Part shown: in pieces, positions 8,886-17,280 of the stretch
Numbering within the stretch: position 1 is the stretch's first letter
Layout of the letters: each line of letters opens with the position of its first letter
Assembly: GCF_001641755.2 (NCBI RefSeq)
Contig: NZ_LRFG02000001.1
Coordinates: 1 to 64,000 of the forward strand
Length of the DNA: 64,000 bases
Origin: Microbulbifer flavimaris
Lineage (GTDB): Bacteria > Pseudomonadota > Gammaproteobacteria > Pseudomonadales > Cellvibrionaceae
Direction of reading: 5' to 3'
Notes under the pieces: generated by a model
Told to the model about the DNA's origin: nothing
Database searches by the model: none
Seen by the model: the letters and a program-made list of their open reading frames with translations, nothing else
Position numbers and translations under genes: made by a program

Positions 8886-8901
8886 TGGCACAAACCTTGT
8901 A
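8886..8901 (+). promoter_or_regulatory. Sigma-54-type promoter of pilA
   Basis: TGGCAC, five bases, then TTGTA matches the -24/-12 consensus TGGCAC-N5-TTGCA except C to T in the -12 element. The pilA start codon is 68 bp downstream. RpoN/PilR control of pilA is established in Pseudomonas; here it is inferred from this match and position. Confidence 0.6.
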
Positions 8902-8968
8902 TTGTTTAGCCCGACTTCCTCACGGGATTTCACTCGAACCACAAAATGTCTGTATGGAGACGGTTACA

Positions 8969-9433
8969 ATGAAAAAACAACAGGGTTTTACTTTGATTGA
9001 ATTGATGATCGTGGTTGCGATCATCGGTATTCTGGCTGCCGTTGCGCTGCCGGCTTACTCTGACTACACCAAGCGTGCCAAGATGAGCGAAGCGCTGGGT
9101 TTTGCTGCACAAGCTAAAGCTGCCGTGGCTGAGTCTATCCAGGCTTCTGGTACTGTACCGGCGAACAACACTGCAGCAGGTCTGGATGCTACTCCGGCCA
9201 ACATTACCTCCACCTATGTTGAGTCCGTGACCGTAAACAACGGTGTAATCACAGTTGCGATTCAAGGGACCAATGACAACGCCCTTGACAACGGAAGCAT
9301 TGTACTGACACCGACACAAGATGACGGCACAACTGCAGTTGCCGCTGGTTATGATGGTTCGGTAATTTGGACCTGTACCGTGAGCTCTGATGCAATCGCC
9401 AAATACTTCCCGTCTTCTTGTCGTTCTACCTGA
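8969..9433 (+). CDS. pilA: Major type IV pilin PilA
   Basis: The 154-residue prepilin begins [16 protein letters not shown]: a short basic leader cleaved after Gly6, Phe at mature +1 and the invariant Glu at +5. The N-terminal helix continues to about mature residue 50. Two cysteines near the end (VIWTC...FPSSC) form the expected C-terminal disulfide loop, leaving the tail RST. The start at 8969 is fixed by GGAGA 10 bases upstream and by the leader length. A sigma-54-type promoter precedes it and a strong terminator follows. The C-terminal Ser/Thr tail may be relevant to the neighbouring ligase. Confidence 0.97.
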   Translation: MKKQQGFTLIELMIVVAIIGILAAVALPAYSDYTKRAKMSEALGFAAQAKAAVAESIQASGTVPANNTAAGLDATPANITSTYVESVTVNNGVITVAIQGTNDNALDNGSIVLTPTQDDGTTAVAAGYDGSVIWTCTVSSDAIAKYFPSSCRST

Positions 9434-9464
9434 TGCTTTCAGGTATTCACGTGTAGTGTGAAAA

Positions 9465-9487
9465 GGCGGGCTTGGCCCGCCTTTTTT
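9465..9487 (+). terminator. Rho-independent terminator of pilA
   Basis: GGCGGGC, TTG loop, GCCCGCC, then six T, starting 32 bases after the pilA stop. Confidence 0.9.
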
Positions 9488-9576
9488 ATGTGTTCTAGAA
9501 ACTATTAGAAAATAATTCTTAACAGTCCCCCTTGATGCAAGGAGCTAGGGGTGCTATGGGGATGTGGTGATTAAAG

Positions 9577-11022
9577 GTGGGAGCGAGTAAAGTGGTGCAA
9601 AGTTATATCGCTGGGAGATTTCCCCTTTTAAGTTGGGTCAGCGCGACTGTAGCTTTGTTGTGGTTTTTCTTTAGTTTTAACCCGACGGATTTGACTCTCC
9701 CATTTAGTCCCTATGATCACAAGCGAGTTGTTCAGGTCGGATTTGTGTGTCTTGCGGTACTTATGTTTTGCTCAAAAAGCTACCGCTTGGAGCTTGGTGA
9801 GATAGTTAATGAGAGAATTTTAATTACAGTATGGGCTTGCTCACTTTTATTAATTTTCACTTCCAGTGTTGTTTCTGATAATCCCATTCACTCATTGTTT
9901 GCCAGTCTGCACTGGTTTTTGCTCTCCAGTATTCTCTGTTTTGGCTTCTATATTGCCCGTAGAGAGCTTGTCCATGTTCTACTGGCCGGCCTGTTAATAT
10001 TGCAAAGCCTGATGGTGTTGAAGGCACTTCTGTTTTTACTGTTCGAGGTCGCGCTTGGAGACTCCCTCAGGGCGGCATTGCTATACCCTGGTGTGGAACA
10101 CCACCGTTTCTTCAATCAAGTGCAGGTATTTATCGTTCCTCTGCTTTACCTTTGGGCGGTGCAAACGCGTTTCAGGAAGTTTGCCTATTTTTTCCTCTTT
10201 GCCAACTTGTTACTCGCATTTTCTGGTGGCGCAAGAGGTCTACTGGTAGGACTGATTGGTGGTGCTGTAATCGCGGGCTTCTTGCTTCCTCATCTGCGCC
10301 GTGAGGTGTTGAATGCGGGTGTGGTGACCTTGTTCGCGGCGCTGGCTTATCTTGGGTTGAGTCTTTGGGTGGAATTGGGAAAAAATGCCGATGTTTTACG
10401 AGCGCATACTTCCGGGCGTCTAGTCATCTGGCAGCGATTAATCGAAGCCTTGGAGCCCTCCCACTTTGTTTTAGGACAAGGCACAGAATCTTTTTCTTAT
10501 CACTCCTTTAACCGCATTGAAGGGCACCCTCATAACAGCGTCTTACAGTTTCTCTATGAATGGGGCCTGTTGGCTACTCTGGGTATGATTGCAGCAGTTG
10601 GACGGATTCTCTGGCTGGGCTGGCAGAAAGCAAGGTGCGCAGTTGATGATCGAAGCCACATGGTTGTTACTGCCTCTCTGCTTGTTGCGCTGGTCTCAGC
10701 AGCCATCTATTCGCTTTTCAGTGGTGTGGTGGTTATGCCGATCCCACAAACGTTGTTTTTCCTATTCCTGGGGTTGCTTTGGGGGGCAGTTAAATATGAT
10801 GCGGCTGAGGTGCCTGAAAAAAAGCCTGTCCAGATAGAAAAGGGGCTTTTCCGACCGGAGGCCATATCTACGTCTGTAATAACTGGTGTTGGCTTAGGTG
10901 CAGTGCTCGTAGTTTATGTACACTTTTGTGGTGCCTATCTGGCACAGCAGGCAGGGGCGCAGGAGGAGTTTCGAGCTCCACGATTCTGGGCTCAAGGGGC
11001 ACAGTTTCGGGGCCTCGGCTAG
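9577..11022 (+). CDS. Wzy_C-family O-antigen ligase-like membrane protein, probable pilin glycosyltransferase
   Basis: Polytopic membrane protein of about 480 residues with roughly ten hydrophobic segments. The Wzy_C/O-antigen ligase signature is visible: SGGARGLLVGLIGG (about residues 215-230) and, after a periplasmic loop containing LGQGTESF, the GHPHNSVLQFLYEWG block. This family includes WaaL, Wzy and the pilin oligosaccharyltransferases TfpO and PglL. Location between two pilin genes favours pilin glycosylation. The GTG at 9577 is weak; GTG at 9592 or 9595 has a GGGAG-like site upstream and may be the true start. Base composition is visibly richer in A/T than neighbours, suggesting separate ancestry. 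The glycan donor is unknown. Confidence 0.8.
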   Translation: MGASKVVQSYIAGRFPLLSWVSATVALLWFFFSFNPTDLTLPFSPYDHKRVVQVGFVCLAVLMFCSKSYRLELGEIVNERILITVWACSLLLIFTSSVVSDNPIHSLFASLHWFLLSSILCFGFYIARRELVHVLLAGLLILQSLMVLKALLFLLFEVALGDSLRAALLYPGVEHHRFFNQVQVFIVPLLYLWAVQTRFRKFAYFFLFANLLLAFSGGARGLLVGLIGGAVIAGFLLPHLRREVLNAGVVTLFAALAYLGLSLWVELGKNADVLRAHTSGRLVIWQRLIEALEPSHFVLGQGTESFSYHSFNRIEGHPHNSVLQFLYEWGLLATLGMIAAVGRILWLGWQKARCAVDDRSHMVVTASLLVALVSAAIYSLFSGVVVMPIPQTLFFLFLGLLWGAVKYDAAEVPEKKPVQIEKGLFRPEAISTSVITGVGLGAVLVVYVHFCGAYLAQQAGAQEEFRAPRFWAQGAQFRGLG

Positions 11023-11186
11023 ACTCGTAATGGAAACATGCTCGGGGGCGCCATAACATTACTGTGGCTAAAAATTATCAGTTAATTCATCTTTTCTTCC
11101 TGGTTGATATCTGACCTTCTACTAGACTAAACGCGGGTTAAGGCATAGTGCCTTGAACTATTGAGTTAGAGCCTGGAAGAATTTTC

Positions 11187-11654
11187 ATGAATGCTTACCG
11201 CGGCTACACGTTAATTGAATTGATGATCGTGGTTGCCATTGTCGGCATTCTCGCCGCTGTGGCTCTTCCCGTTTATTCAGACTATGCAAAACGCTCGAAG
11301 ATGAGTGAAGTGCTCGCTTTTTCCGCCAAAGCCAAGTCGGCGGTCGTGGAGTCGTTCCAGTCAGCAGGTATTCTACCTGCCGATAATAATGCCGCGGGGC
11401 TCTATGCATTGGCGACGGATACAACTTCAAAATTCGTGGAATCACTATCGGTAGCTGATGGAGTAATTACCGTTGAGATCCAGAACTCGGGGGATGCTGA
11501 TCTCAATCTCGAGAGTGTTGTCCTGAGTCCGATGGAGAGGGATGGTGTGACGCCTGTTGCGCCTGGCTATTCAGGTGTGATTGTGTGGGTCTGTCAGGTG
11601 AGTGATATTTCAATCGCGGAATATTTCCCGCCTAACTGCCGGTCTGCATTGTGA
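11187..11654 (+). CDS. Second type IV pilin (PilA paralogue)
   Basis: This 155-residue prepilin starts [16 protein letters not shown]: cleavage after Gly6, Glu at +5 retained, but tyrosine replaces the usual phenylalanine at +1. It shares the whole layout of PilA, including A..RSKMSEVL, the [13 protein letters not shown] region and a C-terminal cysteine pair (VWVC...FPPNC), with many substitutions between. It is a diverged duplicate, perhaps a minor or alternative pilin. GGAAG lies about 9 bases before the ATG. No terminator is obvious; convergent dnaE2 ends 24 bp away. Confidence 0.92.
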   Translation: MNAYRGYTLIELMIVVAIVGILAAVALPVYSDYAKRSKMSEVLAFSAKAKSAVVESFQSAGILPADNNAAGLYALATDTTSKFVESLSVADGVITVEIQNSGDADLNLESVVLSPMERDGVTPVAPGYSGVIVWVCQVSDISIAEYFPPNCRSAL

Positions 11655-11677
11655 TTGGAGTCTTTGCAATAAAGTAA

Positions 11678-14600
11678 CTAGTGAAAGCTTCTGACCTCCT
11701 GAATTTTTGACCATTCGATCGATACTACCTTTTTTGCAATAACATGGATTGGCGTGGCAGAGTCGTATTCCCCGCCTTTCTGGATTGATCCGTTGACCTT
11801 TAATACCTTACCCCGTGTTAGCTCTGCTCGATATAGCTGCTGGGTATTCTCCCACACTACTAAATTCATCGCTCCTGTCTCATCCTCAAGGGTAAGAAAC
11901 ATCACCCCTGAGGCGCTTCCTGGGCGCTGGCGGCATGTGACCAATCCTATAACTGTAACCTGGTGGCCATCTTTGAGTTTCGGGAGTTCACTGGCCTTGA
12001 GGGCGTGGTGATACTCCTTTCGCTTGCGTAACAAGGCAATGGGGTGCTCCCTCAGGCTGAGGCCGGTACTGGAATAGTCGCTGTATGTGTCATCCTCCAG
12101 AGTGTGGGGTGGGCTGTGAAGCTCTACTGCGAAGTTTGTCGACTCTAGGCTGAGGGAGCGCCAAGCATTGTTATAGCGGTTTTCCTCCAGGCTATGGAAG
12201 GCATTGGCACTGGCTAGTAGGGTGATCTGGTCGCGGGGAAGGTTAGTTGTCTGGCGAAAGTGGGCCAGAGAATTGAAAGTTGTTTTCCCGCGGGTGGTTG
12301 CAATGGCTTCCGCGCTTTGCTGGTCGAGGCCTTTGATCAGGCGCATCCCGAGGCGCAGGCCCGCAGCCTTATCCTCCTTGGTAGTTATGGATCCCGGCCT
12401 GCGCGGGGATGACGAGATCCGGGCCTGAGAGGGTTGCTTATTGGTTACCGTGGGGCCCGGTAATTCCAGTCTGTGGTCCCACTGGCTGTAAAGCACATTG
12501 ATTGGAAGTACTTTCACATTGTGTCGCTGGGCGTCATAAACTAGCTGGGCGGGGGCATAGAATCCCATCGGCTGGCTGTTTAGAAGGCCGCAGTAGAAAG
12601 CGGCCGGGTGGTGGTGTTTGATCCAGGCAGAAAAGTAGGCGAGCAGAGCGAAGCTGGCAGAGTGGGATTCGGGAAAGCCGTAAGCGCCGAAGCCTTTCAT
12701 CTGCTGGAACAGCTGCTCGGCGAAGTCGGCGCGGTAGCTGTTGGCTTGCATGCCCTGAATCAGTTTGTCTTTGAAGGTATTGAGGTTGCCGTTCTTGCCC
12801 CAGCTGGCCATGGCTCGGCGCAGCTGGTCGGCCTCGCCGCCGTTGAAGCCGGCGGCGACCATTGAGAGCTTGATGACCTGCTCCTGGAAGATGGGTACCC
12901 CCAGGGTGCGCTCCAGTACTGGACGCAGGTTTTCATGCGGATAGGTGACGGGCTCCAGGCCCTGTTTACGCTTGAGGTAAGGGTGGACCATGCCACCCTG
13001 TATGGGGCCCGGGCGGACGATGGCGATCTCGATGGTGAGTTCGTAAAAATTGCGTGGCTGCAGGCGCGGCAGCATGCTCATCTGGGCGCGGGACTCGATC
13101 TGGAACACGCCCACGGTGTCGGCGCGACACATCATTTCATAGACCGCCGGGTCCTCCGGCGGGATATCTTGCAGGCGCAGCTTGGGCCCGTAGAGGCCGA
13201 TATAAGTCAGTGACTTGCGCAGGGCGGTGAGCATGCCCAGGGCCAGAATATCCACCTTCATCAGTTTCAGGTCTTCGATATCTTCCTTGTCCCACTGCAC
13301 GATGGTGCGATCGTCCATGGCGGCGTTCTCAATGGGCACCAGGGTATGCAGGGGCTGTTCTGTAATCACGAAGCCGCCCACATGCTGGGACAGGTGACGG
13401 GGGAAACCGTAAATCTGCCCCATCAATTCCGGCAGCATCCGCCCGGTAGCGCTGTTTGGATCGATTCCCACTTTCTGCATCTGCCTGGGGAAGTCGTCCA
13501 TGGTGTCCCACCAGGCGCGCTCAGCGATGAGCTGCTCGATGGTAGCGCTGCCGATACCCAGTGCCTTGCCGATATCACGTAATGCGCTCTTGAAACGATA
13601 GGTAGTCTTGCTGGCGGCCAGGCCAGCGCGGTGGCGGCCGTACTTCTGGTAGATGTACTGGATGATTTCCTCGCGCCGTTCGTGCTCGAAGTCCACGTCA
13701 ATATCTGGCGGCTCGTTACGCTCACGGGAAATAAAGCGCTCGAACAACAGGCCGATACGGTGGGGGTCGATCTCGGTGATAAACAGGCAGTAACAGACCA
13801 CCGAGTTCGCCGCGGAGCCACGCCCCTGGTAAAGGATGTGTTGGCTGCGGGCGTACTGGACGATGTCATAGATGGTGAGGAAGTAGTGCTCGTATTCCAG
13901 TTCCGCGATCAGTGCGAGTTCTGTTTCTATCTGCTCGGCAATATGGGCTGCGGGTCCGTTGGGCCAACGCACTTTCTCACCGGTCTCCACCAGTTCCCGC
14001 AGATGGCTACTGGCACTTTTCCCCTTCGGTATGACTTCTGAAGGGTATTGATAGCGCAGTTCACTCAGGCAAAAGTGGCATTGCTCCGCAATCTGGATTG
14101 TATTGTCGATAGATTCTCTGGGGAAAAGTGTCGCAATGTCTTCTAGCGTACGCAGGTACCGTTCGGCGTTCTGTTCCAGCCGGTAGCCCAGCTTATCCAG
14201 AGTACAGTGATGGAAATTGGCATTGAGTACATCCTGCAGTGGCTTGCGGCTGCTGCTGTGCATCAATACGGCATTGGTGGCTACCAGGGGAAGTTCACTT
14301 TGGCGGGCAAAGTCGAGCAGTTGGTGGTTCTTCAGGTTTTGTTGACCAAGCAGCTGATTGCTAAACGCCAGGTAGAGGCGTTCCTTGAAGTGGTCCTTGA
14401 TCGCACCAGGTACTTCTAGTTTCTCAGAAGGCAGCCAGATAGCGATGCACTCGTGACAGATTTCCAATAGGTCGTTCTGGTAGGTGATGTAGCGCCCTTT
14501 TTCTGCGCGCAGGCGTGAAGTCGAGATTAACTGGCAGAGTTCGCTGTAGGCAGTTCGGGTTGGGGCTATTAGGACGATTTTCTGGCAGTTCCCTTCTGCT

Positions 14601-14968
14601 TCGTCCCCTGGCTGTCTGGCTTTGGTAACTCTGTCCTGAGCGGCGTTGCTCTCAGATTGAAGTTTAAACAGGCTGCCACAGATTAGTTTCAGTGGTTTTT
14701 CTGGATCCCGGCCTTCGCCGGGGTGACGATGGGGATTATGGTTTGCAGTCTGGGGAGCTGGAGGCCTGTCTTCGCCGTGATCACGGCGGTTTTGGGTGAG
14801 TTGTTTGAGTTCGGCATAGGCTCGCACCACACCGGAGAGGGAACATTCGTCAGTCAGCGCGAGGGTGCTGTAACCCAGTTCGTGGGCAGTGCGAGCGAGT
14901 TCCTGTGGGTGTGAGGCACCCTGTAGGAAAGAGAAGTTGCTTTGGCAGATGAGTTCGGCGTACTGCAT
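11678..14968 (-). CDS. dnaE2: Error-prone DNA polymerase III alpha subunit DnaE2 (ImuC)
   Basis: DnaE2 is the catalytic polymerase of the ImuA-ImuB-DnaE2 damage-inducible translesion system. The 1096-residue protein has an N-terminal PHP domain (SNFSFLQGASHPQEL), the polymerase core with the catalytic aspartate motif PDIDVDFE, finger and thumb regions, a helix-hairpin-helix region and a C-terminal OB fold. Two palindromic elements lie inside the frame: residues about 81-90 (RHPGEGRDPE) in the PHP region and about 851-860 (SSSPRRPGS) before LRLGMRLIKGL. Both add non-conserved loops but keep the frame open. imuB is upstream, separated by a GIY-YIG gene and more elements. The start lacks a strong Shine-Dalgarno. 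Confidence 0.95.
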   Translation of the reverse strand: MQYAELICQSNFSFLQGASHPQELARTAHELGYSTLALTDECSLSGVVRAYAELKQLTQNRRDHGEDRPPAPQTANHNPHRHPGEGRDPEKPLKLICGSLFKLQSESNAAQDRVTKARQPGDEAEGNCQKIVLIAPTRTAYSELCQLISTSRLRAEKGRYITYQNDLLEICHECIAIWLPSEKLEVPGAIKDHFKERLYLAFSNQLLGQQNLKNHQLLDFARQSELPLVATNAVLMHSSSRKPLQDVLNANFHHCTLDKLGYRLEQNAERYLRTLEDIATLFPRESIDNTIQIAEQCHFCLSELRYQYPSEVIPKGKSASSHLRELVETGEKVRWPNGPAAHIAEQIETELALIAELEYEHYFLTIYDIVQYARSQHILYQGRGSAANSVVCYCLFITEIDPHRIGLLFERFISRERNEPPDIDVDFEHERREEIIQYIYQKYGRHRAGLAASKTTYRFKSALRDIGKALGIGSATIEQLIAERAWWDTMDDFPRQMQKVGIDPNSATGRMLPELMGQIYGFPRHLSQHVGGFVITEQPLHTLVPIENAAMDDRTIVQWDKEDIEDLKLMKVDILALGMLTALRKSLTYIGLYGPKLRLQDIPPEDPAVYEMMCRADTVGVFQIESRAQMSMLPRLQPRNFYELTIEIAIVRPGPIQGGMVHPYLKRKQGLEPVTYPHENLRPVLERTLGVPIFQEQVIKLSMVAAGFNGGEADQLRRAMASWGKNGNLNTFKDKLIQGMQANSYRADFAEQLFQQMKGFGAYGFPESHSASFALLAYFSAWIKHHHPAAFYCGLLNSQPMGFYAPAQLVYDAQRHNVKVLPINVLYSQWDHRLELPGPTVTNKQPSQARISSSPRRPGSITTKEDKAAGLRLGMRLIKGLDQQSAEAIATTRGKTTFNSLAHFRQTTNLPRDQITLLASANAFHSLEENRYNNAWRSLSLESTNFAVELHSPPHTLEDDTYSDYSSTGLSLREHPIALLRKRKEYHHALKASELPKLKDGHQVTVIGLVTCRQRPGSASGVMFLTLEDETGAMNLVVWENTQQLYRAELTRGKVLKVNGSIQKGGEYDSATPIHVIAKKVVSIEWSKIQEVRSFH
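12388..12416. repeat. Palindromic element inside dnaE2 (C-terminal third)
   Basis: Reverse-orientation copy (TGGATCCCGGCC...GGGATGACGAG). On the coding strand it is translated as approximately SSSPRRPGS. One base differs between the arms, so the hairpin is slightly imperfect. Confidence 0.85.
14701..14728. repeat. Palindromic element inside dnaE2 (PHP domain)
   Basis: Reverse-orientation copy from CTGGATCCCGG to GGGTGACG, full 28-bp length. The dnaE2 frame reads it as RHPGEGRDPE, a different frame from the copy at 12388. Confidence 0.88.
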
Positions 14969-15031
14969 GGTGGGATGGTTTTGCTACTTCGTGTGGTTTA
15001 AGGGCCGTGCTACCTGGTAATTCGAGGAAGC

Positions 15032-15061
15032 CTGGATCCCGGCCTCCGCCGGGATGACGAC
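15032..15061. repeat. Palindromic element between dnaE2 and the GIY-YIG gene
   Basis: Reverse-orientation copy (CTGGATCCCGGC...GCCGGGATGACG), about 60 bp upstream of the dnaE2 start. Confidence 0.85.
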
Positions 15062-15165
15062 AGTAGGGTTGTCATTGCCTTAGCTTCTCTATATCGGTTG
15101 GTAATGGGGTGATGGTTGTAGTTTTCGTTAGCTCGATTTGATTAGTGAGTGTTTTCCCTAAATCT

Positions 15166-15193
15166 CGTCATGCCGGCGCAGGCCGGCATCCAG
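15166..15193. repeat. Palindromic element flanking the GIY-YIG gene (3' side)
   Basis: Forward-orientation 28-bp copy, 29 bp beyond the stop codon of the minus-strand GIY-YIG gene. It is inverted relative to the copy at 15535-15562 on the other side of the gene. Confidence 0.88.
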
Positions 15194-15222
15194 GTTCTCA
15201 GGGGTGAGGGATTGTTGATGGC

Positions 15223-15513
15223 TTAGAGAATCTCTTGGTAGAGATCCCGCCACTCCGGATTGGACTCCTTAATCAATCGTATCTTCCAGGCCCTTTTCCA
15301 GTTCTTGATCAACTTCTCGCTAGTGATTGCAGTTTCCATGGTGCTGTGTTGCTCAAACCAAACCAGCGTTTTTACGCTGTATTTCTTAGTGAATCCTTCT
15401 GCAAGTTCTTCCCGGTGTTGCCAGACTCTTTTCACCAGGTCGGATGTCACGCCGGTGTAGAGTGTGCCGTTGCCTTTGCTGGCAAGAATGTAGACGGTTG
15501 GTTGTCTTTTCAT
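15223..15513 (-). CDS. Small GIY-YIG superfamily nuclease
   Basis: The 96-residue protein is a stand-alone GIY-YIG domain. Visible are VYIL (residues 7-10, in place of GIY), LYTG (19-21 YTG in place of YIG), R29 and H33 in KRVWQHR, and E67 in a helix before NWKRAWKIRLI. GIY-YIG domains cut DNA through one metal ion; the role of these short bacterial members is largely unknown. ATG 15513 is chosen because the longer frame up to 15669 only translates palindromic repeats (PAQAGIQ-like), while AAGGGC precedes this ATG. It is flanked by inverted elements and interrupts the imuB-dnaE2 linkage. Confidence 0.85.
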   Translation of the reverse strand: MKRQPTVYILASKGNGTLYTGVTSDLVKRVWQHREELAEGFTKKYSVKTLVWFEQHSTMETAITSEKLIKNWKRAWKIRLIKESNPEWRDLYQEIL

Positions 15514-15534
15514 TGCCCTTGAGTCCGGTGGTTT

Positions 15535-15562
15535 CTGGATCCCGGCCTGCGCCGGGATGACG
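15535..15562. repeat. Palindromic element flanking the GIY-YIG gene (5' side)
   Basis: Reverse-orientation 28-bp copy, 22 bp upstream of the GIY-YIG start codon. Stem ATCCCGGC / GCCGGGAT with CTGC loop. Confidence 0.9.
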
Positions 15563-15596
15563 ATAATGGTTGAATTCACTTTTCTCGATTTTTGAG

Positions 15597-15622
15597 TCCC
15601 GAGATTCGCCGGAATGACGATG
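15597..15622. repeat. Degenerate palindromic element
   Basis: Decayed reverse copy (TCCCGAGATTCGCCGGAATGACG) between imuB and the GIY-YIG gene; its arms no longer pair fully. Confidence 0.6.
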
Positions 15623-15637
15623 TCATGACTTGTTTGT

Positions 15638-17149
15638 TCAAGCGTAGATACCCTGCAGATACCACTCATCCGATGTCAGGTCCTGGTAGACCCAGTAAAG
15701 GCTGCCTTCCTCGCCGCGGGCGATGTAGTAGTCGCGGGCGTGGCGGTGGTGTTGCCACCAGTAGCCATCGATGCGTTCCGGGCCTTGTAGCAGCTGGATT
15801 TCACCGCGGTAAAAAAGCTTGTTGTCCCGCGCCTTGATGGGATCGGGGCGGGACAGGAGCCAGCTTGGCCGTGGTGCGTTCACGGGTTTTAGCTGATGTC
15901 CGCTCTGGCGGCGGCCGCTGTGGAGTACCAGGGTATCCGCGCTCTGCCAGGCCTGTTCCGGCAGGTGGCTCTCGCGCAGGGTGACGCCGGACATGGCTTC
16001 GTGACCGAGGCGCGCCTTGAGTTTGTCCAGTAGCTGGTGGCTGCACTTGAGATGGCTGTTGCCGCCGAAGAGGTCCTCATCCAGCGCATCTTCTGCCAGT
16101 GGCAGTAATTGACCGCAGGTAAGGTGCAGGGCCTGCACTTCCTGTTCCAGCTGGAAGCGCTCCAGCTGCAATTTGGTCAGCGCAATCAGGCGCTGCGGGT
16201 CCAGCTGCGGGCGGGAGATTTCTACACTCACCACCTTGCAGCCCCGCTGGCCGAAATCCAGTTTCCAGCGCAGCTGCTGGGCATACAGCTGGCGGCGCTG
16301 TAGTTGCTGGCAGAGTTCCCGCACCAGGCGGCCCGCCGGGAAAAGCAGTTGCTCGCTGTTATCCAGTGGGCTGGGGAAAAACAGTTCGCTGTGAAATTGC
16401 GGCGGTGGCTGGTAGCTGGGCACCGGATCGTGGCGGGTACCATTCAGCCGCGCCAGGTAATTGACGAAATCGCGGCCGAAACGGCTGCCCACTTCCGACA
16501 GGGGGATGGCCAGTAGTTGGCTGACCCGCTTGATTCCACAGGCATAGAGCTTGGCGATGGTCTTGTGGTCGCAATCCAGCAGTTTGGAGGGGCTGAAACT
16601 GATCCACTGACGCCACTGTTGAGCACTGGGTGGTGACTTGGCTTCCCGCAGCCACTGGCGGTGCTCTGGCAATTGGCTGAGCATATGCGCGGCACTGGGG
16701 CTATGGCCCAGCCCCATCAGTGCGCTGATGCGCATTTGTTTGAGTTCGCGCTGCAGTTGCTGGAGTAGTGGCTGCAGCCCGCCGCTGGCGCGCAGGCAGC
16801 CACTCAATTCCAGATAGAGACAGGCGGGGCGGCTCTCACCCTTGTCCATGGGCCCCGCAGCCTGCGGAGACACCACGGGCGTGAAGCTGTAACCCCACTG
16901 GGCCAGCTCTTCCAGCAGCTGTGCCTCTCTTTCATTGTCGCGGGGCAGTAATTCAAGGTCTGCACTCAGTGCACAGGCGGTGGCGATAGTGAGGCCACAC
17001 TCGATACCCCTCTGGGTAGCGACCGGATTGGCATCGACGATGGACTGTTGCTCGGCCACGGCAAGGGGGCGGTCATCGTCAGCCCTGGGCTGTGCGCGGG
17101 TCAGGGCCTGCAGGGGCAGGCTGGGAAACTGGATACAGAGCCAGAGCAT
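15638..17149 (-). CDS. imuB: ImuB, Y-family polymerase-like mutasome hub protein
   Basis: ImuB resembles Y-family polymerases but lacks catalysis; it links ImuA, DnaE2 and the beta clamp. In the 503-residue protein the N-terminal position that is DxDxFFA in active enzymes reads LCIQFPSLPLQAL, so the metal-binding aspartate is absent. The palm/finger and little-finger-like regions and the C-terminal GRGEEG-type block (YYIARGEEGSLYWVYQD) are typical of the ImuB family. Start 17149 is preferred over 17197 because AGGAG precedes it and family proteins begin MLWL. It lies about 130 bp downstream of imuA on the same strand. Confidence 0.93.
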   Translation of the reverse strand: MLWLCIQFPSLPLQALTRAQPRADDDRPLAVAEQQSIVDANPVATQRGIECGLTIATACALSADLELLPRDNEREAQLLEELAQWGYSFTPVVSPQAAGPMDKGESRPACLYLELSGCLRASGGLQPLLQQLQRELKQMRISALMGLGHSPSAAHMLSQLPEHRQWLREAKSPPSAQQWRQWISFSPSKLLDCDHKTIAKLYACGIKRVSQLLAIPLSEVGSRFGRDFVNYLARLNGTRHDPVPSYQPPPQFHSELFFPSPLDNSEQLLFPAGRLVRELCQQLQRRQLYAQQLRWKLDFGQRGCKVVSVEISRPQLDPQRLIALTKLQLERFQLEQEVQALHLTCGQLLPLAEDALDEDLFGGNSHLKCSHQLLDKLKARLGHEAMSGVTLRESHLPEQAWQSADTLVLHSGRRQSGHQLKPVNAPRPSWLLSRPDPIKARDNKLFYRGEIQLLQGPERIDGYWWQHHRHARDYYIARGEEGSLYWVYQDLTSDEWYLQGIYA

Positions 17150-17280
17150 GGGACACTCCTGCACTTTATCGTGTGCAATTACTTCAGGTGATACCACTTC
17201 CTGTTTTGGTTTTGTTCTTTGGTTTTTTCGGTTCCGGGGTTTCTACCCATGTCCGCCTCTATTGCTGCGGTAACTACCGA

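Larger units (their letters stand above)
8416..8968. other. pilB-pilA divergent intergenic region
   Basis: No gene was found in this 553-bp stretch. It holds one palindromic element (8650-8678) and, near pilA, an A/T-rich tract (AAAATTAAAAAAAATTGC type, 8812-8832), a plausible site for DNA bending or activator contact. The sigma-54-like promoter of pilA follows. Confidence 0.6.
15166..15562. mobile_element. Possible GIY-YIG gene module bounded by inverted palindromic elements
   Basis: A 397-bp segment consists of a forward element, the GIY-YIG gene and a reverse element, so the ends form an inverted pair like a minimal transposable unit. It sits in the middle of the imuB-dnaE2 interval. No target-site duplication was identified. 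Movement by the encoded nuclease is an inference, not something the sequence proves. Confidence 0.3.

Noticed and set aside
15514-15669. 52-residue N-terminal extension of the GIY-YIG protein
   Set aside because: It translates two palindromic elements; the family N-terminus starts at MKRQPTVYIL, which has its own ribosome-binding sequence.
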